Below, in pieces: positions 1 through 8,354 of a DNA stretch of 64,000 nt. The notes below the pieces were generated by a model, which was given only the letters and a program-made list of their open reading frames with translations, had not been told where the DNA came from and made no database searches. This DNA comes from Ensifer adhaerens (GTDB taxonomy: Bacteria; Pseudomonadota; Alphaproteobacteria; Rhizobiales; Rhizobiaceae), in contig NZ_CP015880.1 in assembly GCF_000697965.2 (NCBI RefSeq), positions 1,674,001 through 1,738,000 of the forward strand, in the 5' to 3' direction. Each line of letters starts with the position of its first letter. Positions within the stretch are counted from its first letter, which is position 1. Made by a program: the position numbers and the translations under genes.

Positions 1-1
1 G

Positions 2-1021
2 CTGAACCGCTTCGTCTTCCGCTCGGGCTTCATCATGAAGCCCGTCTTTGCCGCCGCCAAGAACGCCCAGAAGAACCGGGTTATCTTTGCCGAAGGCGAA
101 GACGAACGCGTGCTGCGCGCCGCCCAGGTGTTGCTCGAAGAAGGCACGGCCCGCCCGATCCTGATCGGCCGTCCGCAGATCATCGAGACGCGCCTGCGTC
201 GCTATGGCCTGCGCATCCGTCCGGATGTCGATTTCGAGGTGGTCAACCCCGAAGGCGATCCGCGCTACCGCGACTATGTCGAGGACTATTTTGCCCTCGT
301 CGGCCGTCTCGGCGTCATCCCGGAAGCCGCCCGCACGATCGTGCGCACCAACACGACCGTCATCGGCGCGCTCTCGGTCAAGCGCGGCGAAGCCGATGCG
401 TTGATCTGCGGCGTCGAAGGGCGCTACAGCAAGCACCTGCGCGACGTATCGCAGATCATCGGCAAGCGCGACGGCGTGCTCGATTTCTCGGCCTTGAGCC
501 TGCTGATCTCGCAGCGCGGCGCAACTTTCTTCACCGACACCTATGTGAGCTACTGCCCGAGCGCCGAAGAGATCGCCCAGACGACGGTCATGGCGGCACA
601 GGAAATCCGCCGCTTCGGCATCACCCCGCGCGCCGCCCTCGTCTCGCATTCGAACTTCGGTTCGCGTGATTCGGAGAGCGCCACCAAGATGCGCACGGCG
701 CTGCAGCTCGTGCGGGAACTCGCGCCCGATCTCGAGGTCGACGGCGAAATGCACGGCGATGCGGCGATCTCGGAAGCGTTGCGCCAGCGCGTCATGCCGG
801 ACAGCAGCCTGTCGAGCGAAGCCAACCTGCTGGTCTTCCCCAATCTCGATGCCGCCAACATCACGCTCGGTGTCGTCAAGACCATGACCGACAGCCTGCA
901 TGTCGGCCCGATCCTGCTCGGCTCGGCGCTTCCCGCCCATATCCTGTCGCCGTCCGTCACCTCACGCGGCGTCGTCAACATGGCGGCTCTGGCGGTGGTC
1001 GAAGCCAGCCATCCGGGTTGA
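2..1021 (+). CDS. dme: NADP/NAD-dependent malic enzyme, C-terminal part (window-truncated)
   Basis: This is the 3' end of a large malic enzyme, which oxidatively decarboxylates malate to pyruvate in the cytoplasm. The open frame runs in from the left edge (read from base 2, residues LNRFVFRSGFIMKPVF), so the true start lies outside. What is visible is the phosphotransacetylase-like C-terminal domain typical of the long MaeB/Dme/Tme class: residues around FAEGEDERVLRAA, then the segment with CPSAEEIAQTT, and the end VVEASHPG. The catalytic malic and NAD-binding domains are not in the window. The symbol dme rather than tme is inferred from the sinR/sinI genes that follow, since dme is next to the sin locus in Sinorhizobium as I recall it. 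The isoform assignment is less sure than the family. Confidence 0.85.
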   Translation: MNRFVFRSGFIMKPVFAAAKNAQKNRVIFAEGEDERVLRAAQVLLEEGTARPILIGRPQIIETRLRRYGLRIRPDVDFEVVNPEGDPRYRDYVEDYFALVGRLGVIPEAARTIVRTNTTVIGALSVKRGEADALICGVEGRYSKHLRDVSQIIGKRDGVLDFSALSLLISQRGATFFTDTYVSYCPSAEEIAQTTVMAAQEIRRFGITPRAALVSHSNFGSRDSESATKMRTALQLVRELAPDLEVDGEMHGDAAISEALRQRVMPDSSLSSEANLLVFPNLDAANITLGVVKTMTDSLHVGPILLGSALPAHILSPSVTSRGVVNMAALAVVEASHPG

Positions 1022-1198
1022 GATGGCAACGCGGAGATCGCCACCGGTCTTCGCTGCATTCGGGCGCCATGCCGGCGCCGGCAAAACCGTATCCGGATGT
1101 CGCGCCTGCTTCAGGCGCGGCATCGCTGGTTTTGCAGATCACCCGCGAATCAGCCCCTGTCACGCGGCCGATCGACGACTACAATCAAGGCGTGCACA

Positions 1199-1217
1199 AT
1201 TGGTATTACACACCAAT
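1199..1217. promoter_or_regulatory. Inverted repeat upstream of sinR
   Basis: ATTGGT and ACCAAT form a perfect 6-bp inverted repeat separated by 7 bases, about 75 bp before the sinR start codon in the 270-bp gap after the malic enzyme gene. It could be an operator controlling sinR, whose expression is known to be regulated in Sinorhizobium, but no specific regulator can be assigned from the sequence. Confidence 0.3.
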
Positions 1218-1291
1218 CGGGAAAGTTTGCGCTGGACAAAAGGTGAACCTCTAACCATGCTGGGGCCTCGGACGAGATTCGGTGTTGTGGC

Positions 1292-2029
1292 ATGACTGAG
1301 CAGCAGGCTGTCCTCGACATGCTGGAAATCCTGGAATGTGGCGGCTGTGTCGAGCCCGCTCATTTCTTCACATTGATGCGTCGAACCTTCCGCATTGCCC
1401 ATCTTCTCTATCTCGAAGCGGAGCCCTATGCGGACGAGCTCAAGGTTTGCCGGCTGCATCACACCTTCGGCGCCTACGCTGCCGAGATCTACCATGCCCG
1501 CAGCCTTCACCGGATCGATCCGATCCTGAAGCTGGCGCTTGGCGGCGTGCGGCCGGTGGAATGGACGATGGCACGGCATCGCTTCCCGGAATGCGAACCG
1601 TTGTTCCAGGCAGCCCAGGAAATCGGCATATCCACTGAGGGCGTCGCCTTGCCATTGCCCTCGCCCGCCGGGCGCATGGCGTTGCTCGCAATCAACGTCA
1701 ACATGACAGCCGGCGAATGGACGACCTATCGCCGCCATCACCTGCGCGATTTCCAGCTGGCCGCCAATCTCTTCCATGCCGCCATGCTGGAGCACGGCGC
1801 CATGGCCGGCAGCATTTCGACCCGAGAGATGCGGTTGACCGGCCGCGAGACCGAGGTCCTGACCTGGGCCGCCGCCGGCAAGAGCTATTGGGAAATCGCC
1901 ACGATCCTCGGCATTTCCGAGCGCACCGTGCGCTTCTTCATGACCAATGCGCGACGCAAGCTGAATGTCGTTTCCAACACTCAGGCTGTGGCACAGGCCG
2001 TACGACACGCTCTGATACCCTCCGTTTGA
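1292..2029 (+). CDS. sinR: LuxR-family quorum-sensing regulator, SinR-like
   Basis: A 245-residue regulator with an N-terminal acyl-homoserine-lactone-binding domain and a C-terminal LuxR helix-turn-helix (about residues 180-240, TGRETEVLTWAAAGKS then ISERTVRFF). It should activate the adjacent synthase gene. In the ligand domain, Tyr67, Asp76-Pro77 and Trp91 line up with the conserved TraR residues Tyr61, Asp70-Pro71 and Trp85. The position matching TraR Trp57 is Ala63, which is unusual. The start at 1292 gives the expected family length, although the Shine-Dalgarno match is weak. It is followed 61 bp later by a palindromic lux box and then sinI on the same strand. The symbol rests on family plus context. 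Confidence 0.88.
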   Translation: MTEQQAVLDMLEILECGGCVEPAHFFTLMRRTFRIAHLLYLEAEPYADELKVCRLHHTFGAYAAEIYHARSLHRIDPILKLALGGVRPVEWTMARHRFPECEPLFQAAQEIGISTEGVALPLPSPAGRMALLAINVNMTAGEWTTYRRHHLRDFQLAANLFHAAMLEHGAMAGSISTREMRLTGRETEVLTWAAAGKSYWEIATILGISERTVRFFMTNARRKLNVVSNTQAVAQAVRHALIPSV

Positions 2030-2090
2030 CACCCGACAATACGCCTCCACCGAAACCCCTCGAAATCTAGTGGCAAATATCGCGCATTTG

Positions 2091-2110
2091 AACTGTCGCT
2101 AGCGACAGTT
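2091..2110. promoter_or_regulatory. lux box, perfect 20-bp palindrome
   Basis: AACTGTCGCTAGCGACAGTT reads the same on both strands over 20 bp. It lies between sinR and sinI, centred about 70 bp before the chosen sinI start. Size, symmetry and position fit a LuxR-type operator, so SinR (and possibly an ExpR-like regulator elsewhere in the genome) is the likely ligand. The palindrome is seen directly; the binding protein is inferred. Confidence 0.85.
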
Positions 2111-2169
2111 ACGCAACCGCCGCGAGCCTGACAGCATCGCCCCATCCCCAAACTCGGATGGAGAAAACG

Positions 2170-2814
2170 ATGATCAGGATCCTGAACGGAAAGACCCGCG
2201 CACAACACCCGGCGGCCGTCGACGACATGTTCCGGTTGCGCAAGCGCGTCTTCCACGACTTCCTGAAATGGGACGTGCAGACCGAAGGCGACTGGGAAAT
2301 CGACAACTACGACCAGGCAAACCCGCTCTACGTCCTGTCCTATGCGCCCGATACCGGCCGGCTGCGCGGCGCGCTTCGCCTCCTGCCGACACTCGGCCCA
2401 AACATGCTGGACGATACCTTCCCGATCCTGCTTGGCGATAATCCGGAAATCCGCAGCGCTTCGGTCTGGGAATCCAGCCGCTTCTGCATCGAGCCCGAGA
2501 TCTCGCAGGACCGCGCCTCGAACCAGGTGACGGTCGCGGCCGCCGAACTGATGTGCGGCGTCGGCGAGCTGGGCCTTGCTTCCGGCATCAGCCACATCGT
2601 CACGGTGACGGATGTGTTCCTGGAGCGCATGTTCCGGCGCATGGGATGCCCGGGCGAGCGTATCGCCGAACCGCATCGCATCGGCTCCGTTTTCGCGGTT
2701 GCCGTCGCCTGGGAAGTAACGCCGGATCTGCTCACGCGGATGAAGGCGGTCGCTGCCATCGAAGGTACCGTGCTCGAACGTCCGATGTCGCTGGAAACCG
2801 CCCGCGCCGCCTAA
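2170..2814 (+). CDS. sinI: Acyl-homoserine-lactone synthase, SinI-like
   Basis: A 214-residue LuxI-family enzyme that makes an N-acyl-homoserine lactone from S-adenosylmethionine and an acyl carrier protein thioester. With the start at 2170, the invariant LuxI residues fall at their usual numbers: Arg24, Phe28, Trp34, Asp45, Asp48, Arg70, Glu101, Ser103 and Arg104. An upstream in-frame ATG at 2158 is less likely because GGAG at 2160-2163 then serves as the ribosome binding site for 2170. The gene sits behind the lux box and sinR, so positive feedback is expected. Chain length cannot be read from the sequence, though Sinorhizobium SinI enzymes make long-chain products. Confidence 0.92.
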   Translation: MIRILNGKTRAQHPAAVDDMFRLRKRVFHDFLKWDVQTEGDWEIDNYDQANPLYVLSYAPDTGRLRGALRLLPTLGPNMLDDTFPILLGDNPEIRSASVWESSRFCIEPEISQDRASNQVTVAAAELMCGVGELGLASGISHIVTVTDVFLERMFRRMGCPGERIAEPHRIGSVFAVAVAWEVTPDLLTRMKAVAAIEGTVLERPMSLETARAA

Positions 2815-2966
2815 GCGCGTCAGTCGATCTGCGCTGTTAACGCAAACCGTCGCTTGTCGTTGCACGATCACCGACAAGCTCTATGATGGAGGCGAAACAG
2901 GAATGCCGCTGGCAGCCACCCGCAGAAGGTCGGCGCCGACCTGGCAACAGGAAGAGACTTTCGCCC

Positions 2967-4049
2967 GTGTTCACGCGCATGAAACACGTCGCTGCGGCCC
3001 TTGTGCCTCTGGTTCTGATCGGTGCCGGTCCGTCACTGGCATCGACGGCCTGCGACCGACTGAACGCGCGGCTCGCGCAACTGCCTGACTACGTCGCCAG
3101 CAATGCCGATGCGCGCGACTACGCAAGCGCGATCTCGCGGCAGAATATCGAGCTGCGGCGGGCAAAGAACGACCGCCGCCGCGCGGGTTGCGGTGGCGGC
3201 AACGCCATTGGCTTCGACGGCGGCGACCCCGACACCTGCTACGGCCTCAACAGCCTGATCGCCGAGATGGAAGACAATCTGCGCATGCTGAAGTCCGAGC
3301 GCGAGCAGATCGTCGCCGGCGGCAGCGACGACAGCCGGCGCCGCATCCTCGCCGCGCTGGAGATCAACGGTTGCTATGGTGACCGCGAGGAGTTCGCAAG
3401 CGTGGAACCGGACGTGCCGGAAAGCCACCGCAACATCGTTGCCGACCTGCCGCCGGAAGACGCCTACGGCCCGATGCTCGGCCGAGGCGAAGACGGCTAC
3501 GCACCGCAGGAGCGCTACTATAGCGGCACGCTCAGAACCATGTGCGTGCGTACCTGCGACGGCGCCTTTTTCCCGGTTTCTTCAGATGCGACGCCGGCCG
3601 ATTTCCCGCGCGACGAGCAGGCCTGTCGGGCGCGCTGTCCGGGGGCTGAGACCGAGCTCTATTTTCACGACCTCAACACGGAAGAGAGCGACAAGATGGT
3701 CTCGGCCGTGACCGGCCGTCCCTATACCGAAATGCCCAACGCCTTTGCCTATCGCACCCGCGCTGTCGGAAAACCCGGCCAGTGCGGCTGCCAGATACCG
3801 CAGACCGCCTCGACCACACCGAAGGCAAACGGAACGAAGATCGGTGACGACCAGTCGTCGATCATCGTCATCGAGACCAAGAAGCCGGAAGCGGCGAGCA
3901 ATACCGCCAAGGCGCCGGCCGAAGAGCGGCCTTATGATCCGTCGAAGAACAAGGTTCGCGTCGTCGGCCCGACCTACCTGCCGCAGGAAGAAACCGCCAT
4001 CGACCTCAAGCATCCGAAGGGACCGGCCTATCAGCCGGTCCAGAATTGA
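2967..4049 (+). CDS. DUF2865-type secreted protein
   Basis: A protein of about 360 residues resembling the DUF2865 family, whose function is not known to me. It opens with a signal sequence (KHVAAALVPLVLIGAGPSLAS), so it is probably exported. The body is rich in Arg and Cys, with pairs such as MCVRTCDG, CRARCPG and GQCGCQIP suggesting disulfides, and the central part FFPVSSDATPADFPRDE is the kind of motif the family shows. The C-terminal 90 residues are Lys/Pro-rich and probably disordered. The frame stays open back to an ATG at 2883; I chose GTG 2967 because GGAAGAG lies 10 bases before it and the signal peptide follows directly. ATG 2979 is also possible. It stands alone on the plus strand. 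Confidence 0.65.
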   Translation: MFTRMKHVAAALVPLVLIGAGPSLASTACDRLNARLAQLPDYVASNADARDYASAISRQNIELRRAKNDRRRAGCGGGNAIGFDGGDPDTCYGLNSLIAEMEDNLRMLKSEREQIVAGGSDDSRRRILAALEINGCYGDREEFASVEPDVPESHRNIVADLPPEDAYGPMLGRGEDGYAPQERYYSGTLRTMCVRTCDGAFFPVSSDATPADFPRDEQACRARCPGAETELYFHDLNTEESDKMVSAVTGRPYTEMPNAFAYRTRAVGKPGQCGCQIPQTASTTPKANGTKIGDDQSSIIVIETKKPEAASNTAKAPAEERPYDPSKNKVRVVGPTYLPQEETAIDLKHPKGPAYQPVQN

Positions 4050-4061
4050 TCGGACGAGGCC

Positions 4062-4998
<937 letters not shown>

Positions 4999-5111
4999 AC
5001 GACGGCACTAAGTGCACAGCCGTTTGAGAAAGACAAGCGGCGCCAACCCGGTCGAGACATGGCGCGCCACTTTCCGCCGGCTACTGTCGAGCTTAGTCGT
5101 TTGCCTCCGCC

Positions 5112-5923
5112 TCAAAGCGGAGCGACCGGATGCGGCGAGCCGTCATAGGCGCCCCAGACCGACTGATCGAAGCAAATCACCGATCCGGTCATCAGCCCGG
5201 ACTCGGCCGACGACAGATAGGCGCAGGCCCGCGCCACTTCGGCCGGATCGACGAGCCGACCGAAAGGCTGGCCGGCCGCCGCCTTTTCAAGCCAATCGGC
5301 AGCCGCGCCATGAAACTCGCGCTGGATGCGGTCTTCGCTTCGGACGCCATCCAGCCGATATTCAGGCCGTTGACGCGAATGCGGTTGCGAAGAAGCGCAT
5401 AAGCCGTGTTTTTGGTCAGCGTTTCGAGGGCGCCTTTCGACGAACAATAGGCGGCAATGAACGGCTGGCCGGCCATCGCCGACATCGAGCCGATGTTGAC
5501 GATCGTGCCCTCGGTCTTCTCCCGCCGCATGATCTTCACCGCCTCCTGCATCAGGAAGAACGGCGCGCGCACATTGATCGCGAACATGCGGTCGAAGAGT
5601 TCGGGCGTGGTGTCGAGGATCGTGCCACGGTCGGTGATAGCTGCGGCGTTGACCAGCGCATCGACCCGGCCGAATTCCGCGTCGCAAGCGGCGACCACCT
5701 TGCGGGCGTCCTCTACTTTTTCAAGATCGGCCTCGACATAGACGACTTTCGCGCCGCTTGCCTTGCCGATCTGCTCGGCCTTCGCCCGCCCCTTGGCGGC
5801 GTTGCGGCCGCAGATGACGATGCCTTCAGCGCCGCGCTCGGCGAAAAGGCCAGCAATCGTCGCGCCCAGTCCCTGCGTACCACCGGTGACGATGGCGATC
5901 TTGCCTTGCAATTGTCCACTCAT
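5112..5923 (-). pseudogene. SDR-family oxidoreductase with a one-base frameshift
   Basis: A short-chain dehydrogenase/reductase, intact in content but split between two frames. The N-terminal part starts at 5923 behind GGGAGG and carries the Rossmann motif [17 protein letters not shown], and the catalytic Ser and YCSSK (Tyr-x-x-x-Lys). After NIGWMASE the frame goes wrong; the remainder ([18 protein letters not shown], then [16 protein letters not shown] and ending SPHPVAPL) continues in the next frame to 5112. A single missing G between 5337 and 5338 would restore it (GAAGCGAAG instead of GAAGGCGAAG). Either a real mutation or a sequencing error could explain this. It lies downstream of the dioxygenase-like gene and is probably cotranscribed with it. 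The substrate is unknown. Confidence 0.85.
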
Positions 5924-5962
5924 CGAATTCCTCCCTTGGAAATGATCGTTTGAAACGGCTGC

Positions 5963-5990
5963 GGCTCCCGGCTGAAACACACCGGGAGCC
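5963..5990. other. Intergenic hairpin between dioxygenase and SDR genes
   Basis: GGCTCCCGG and CCGGGAGCC form a perfect 9-bp stem with a 10-base loop in the 88-bp gap between the two minus-strand genes. There is no T run on the minus strand, so it is more likely to stabilise or attenuate the transcript than to end it. Confidence 0.45.
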
Positions 5991-6011
5991 TGTCAAATTG
6001 TAACTCGCTCG

Positions 6012-7205
6012 TCAGCTCAGCTTGCGCTTCGCCTGCGCCTCCAGCACCGAGAGAAACTCTTGTTCGCCCGTCCCCGCAGTGAGAGCCTCGCGCATCAACT
6101 GCGCCTGCGTCTTCGGCGCCAACCCGCCGAGTGGCGGATCCCGGTCGAGATTGGTGGGGAACGAATAGCCCTCGGCACAGGAGGAGATCGCGTTGGCCGC
6201 TTCCGCCTGCGTCAGCGTCCCGCCCGCCAGCAAGGCCCGCAAGGCCGGATAGAGCGTCGCGCTCATGGTCAGTCGGTCAACGGTTTCCATTGCGCGACCG
6301 AAGGCCGAAGACACCTGCAGCAGGTTGGCCACGCGGCGGATATCCCGGGAGCGGTTGGTGCCGGCGGCATGGAAGAGCGCCGGGTTGAAGAAGACAACGT
6401 CGCCCTTTTCGAGCGGAAGCTGCACATGGTGTGCGTCGAAATAGGCGCGGAATTCCGGCCGGTTGAGCGCCAGATAGCCCGGCACATAGGTTTGGCTATA
6501 GGGCAAGAACAGCGTCGGTCCGCTTTCGAGCGGCATGTCGCGATGGGCAACCGCCCCCTGCAGCGTCAGCACCGGTGAAAGCCTGTGCACATGCGCCGGA
6601 TACTGCTCGATCACGGCCGCGGTCTGGAAGCCGAGGTGATAATCCCGGTGCGCCGATTGCGCCGCACCGCCAGGATTGACGCGATTGACCTGCGCCGTCA
6701 TCTGGTAGTTCGGCCCGAGCCAAGCCTCGCTGACGAGCGCTATGACGGCATTGCCGTAATAGGAGGCGAAATTCTCCGGCGCGTTCAGGCAGTGCTTTTC
6801 CAGCGAGTTCCAGATGCGGTCATTGGCACCGGGTTTGGCGAAGTGATCGCCGCCGCCGCTGTTGCTTCGATGTTGCTCTTCGATGATGGCGTCAAAGACC
6901 CCGCTTGCGACGTCGATTGCTGTCGTATCGGCAAAGGCGCGCTTGAAGACCGCCACGCCAGGCCCGGTCGCCAGTACCTCGCAGATCTCCGCCAGAACAG
7001 AACGCCGCGCCTCGGCATCGCCGCACGCCGCAATCAGCGCGGCGCTGTCATATATCAGGATATTCTTTTCGCAGCCGGAAGCATGGGGGTAGTCGGACAG
7101 ACTGGTTTGGCGTTCGACTTCCGCCCGGAACGCTTCGAGATCGCATGCCTCTTCGGTGAGCCAGACGCGGTCGATTCGCTGGCGCGCTTTGTTGTCGGTC
7201 TTCAT
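6012..7205 (-). CDS. Phytanoyl-CoA dioxygenase family protein
   Basis: A 397-residue protein of the PhyH-like Fe(II)/2-oxoglutarate oxygenase superfamily. The likely iron-binding facial triad is His and Asp in SAHRDYHLGF (HxD) and the distal His in LFHAAGTNRSRD, with the following Arg a candidate 2-oxoglutarate ligand. MPLESGPTLFLPYSQTY is a further family-type segment between the two. An unassigned N-terminal region of about 110 residues comes first. GAGGAGG lies just before the start codon. The gene is divergent from a LacI-family regulator and precedes an SDR gene, which suggests an inducible pathway that hydroxylates and then oxidises some small molecule. The substrate cannot be told from the sequence. 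Confidence 0.82.
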   Translation of the reverse strand: MKTDNKARQRIDRVWLTEEACDLEAFRAEVERQTSLSDYPHASGCEKNILIYDSAALIAACGDAEARRSVLAEICEVLATGPGVAVFKRAFADTTAIDVASGVFDAIIEEQHRSNSGGGDHFAKPGANDRIWNSLEKHCLNAPENFASYYGNAVIALVSEAWLGPNYQMTAQVNRVNPGGAAQSAHRDYHLGFQTAAVIEQYPAHVHRLSPVLTLQGAVAHRDMPLESGPTLFLPYSQTYVPGYLALNRPEFRAYFDAHHVQLPLEKGDVVFFNPALFHAAGTNRSRDIRRVANLLQVSSAFGRAMETVDRLTMSATLYPALRALLAGGTLTQAEAANAISSCAEGYSFPTNLDRDPPLGGLAPKTQAQLMREALTAGTGEQEFLSVLEAQAKRKLS

Positions 7206-7276
7206 CGCGTTTCCTCCTCTGGAACATCCTGATGAACACGACTATAGGCGGCGGCAAAACATGATATAGAGCAAGA

Positions 7277-7298
7277 ATCCATCAAAAATCCATCAGGA
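7277..7298. promoter_or_regulatory. 11-bp tandem direct repeat before the LacI-type gene
   Basis: AATCCATCAAA is followed immediately by AATCCATCAGG, so ATCCATCA recurs with an 11-bp period (7277 and 7288), one turn of the helix. It lies in the divergent promoter region between the dioxygenase and regulator genes and overlaps the regulator's ribosome binding site area. It could be an operator, although LacI-family operators are usually inverted repeats. Confidence 0.35.
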
Positions 7299-7308
7299 GA
7301 GCAAGGCG

Positions 7309-8328
7309 ATGGCCCATCCGTTTCTGGTCAAGGACATCGCCTTTCAGGCCGGGCTCAGCACCGCGACCGTCGATCGCGTGCTCAACGAGCGGCCGGGCGT
7401 GCGCCGCCAGACGGAGGCCCGGGTTCGCGCAGCCATCGAGGAATTGGAGAAGCAGCAGGCCGGCCTCGACATCCAGGGGCGCAAGTTTGCGATCGATATC
7501 GTCATGGAGTCGCCACAGCGCTTCACCGATGCGGTGCGTCGCGCCTTCGAGAGCGAGGCGATGACCTTCGCGCCCACCGTCTTTCGCTGCCGGTTCCACT
7601 TCGCCGAGACGATGCGCCCGCAGGAGATCGTGCAACTGCTCGACCGAATCCGGCTGCGCGGGACCGACGGCCTGGTGTTGAAGGCGCCGGACGTGCCCGA
7701 GATCGTCGCCGCAGTCGCCCGTTTCGAGATGGGCGGTACGCCCGTCGTGACGCTGGTAACCGACCTGCCCCATTCCCAGCGGACGGCCTATGCCGGCGCC
7801 GACAACCGGGCGGCGGGCGAAACGGCCGCCTACCTCCTCGGGGAGCGCTTTTCCGGCGCGCCGGCAACTGTGCTGGTGACCCTTTCGAGCGGCCGCTTTC
7901 GTGGTGAGGAGGAACGCGAGATCGGCTTTCGCCGGGTGTTGCGCGAGCGCTATCCGGCAATCCGGATCGTCGAGATCAGCGAAGGCCACGGCCGCGACAG
8001 CGAAACCGGCCGCCTGGCTCACGCGGCGCTCTCGGCCAATCCCGATATCAACGCGGCCTATTCGATCGGTGGCGGCAACCGCTCCGTCCTTGCAGCCTTC
8101 GAGCGCCTCGAACGTCACTGCGCGCTCTACATCGCCCATGATCTCGACGAGGACAATCTGGCGCTGTTGCGGGAACGGCGCATTCACTTCGTGCTGCATC
8201 ACGACCTCAGGACCGATGCGCGCACCGCCTTTCGCACGATGATGCTGCGGCCCGGCGCCCAGGCGCCGGCAATCGGCCCGCAGCTTTCCGCCGTGGTGGT
8301 GATCACGCCCTACAATGTTCCGGAGTAA
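7309..8328 (+). CDS. LacI-family transcriptional regulator
   Basis: A 339-residue repressor-type regulator. The N-terminal helix-turn-helix and hinge are clear (VKDIAFQAGLSTATVDRVL, then ERPGVRRQTEARVRAAI), followed by a periplasmic-binding-protein-like sensor domain (about residues 60-335). The sensor resembles the sugar-binding subgroup, with TDGLVLKAPDVPEI and YAGADNRAAGETAAYLLGE. GGAG lies 9 bases before the start. It is divergent from the phytanoyl-CoA dioxygenase family gene and probably controls that gene and the SDR. The inducer is unknown; the family suggests a sugar or polyol. Confidence 0.9.
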   Translation: MAHPFLVKDIAFQAGLSTATVDRVLNERPGVRRQTEARVRAAIEELEKQQAGLDIQGRKFAIDIVMESPQRFTDAVRRAFESEAMTFAPTVFRCRFHFAETMRPQEIVQLLDRIRLRGTDGLVLKAPDVPEIVAAVARFEMGGTPVVTLVTDLPHSQRTAYAGADNRAAGETAAYLLGERFSGAPATVLVTLSSGRFRGEEEREIGFRRVLRERYPAIRIVEISEGHGRDSETGRLAHAALSANPDINAAYSIGGGNRSVLAAFERLERHCALYIAHDLDEDNLALLRERRIHFVLHHDLRTDARTAFRTMMLRPGAQAPAIGPQLSAVVVITPYNVPE

Positions 8329-8354
8329 CGCTGCTGACGATCAGCGGGTAACGT

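Noticed and set aside
1160..2050. Minus-strand frame of 296 residues across sinR
   Set aside because: sinR is clearly coding on the plus strand; the antisense frame has no motif or start signal.
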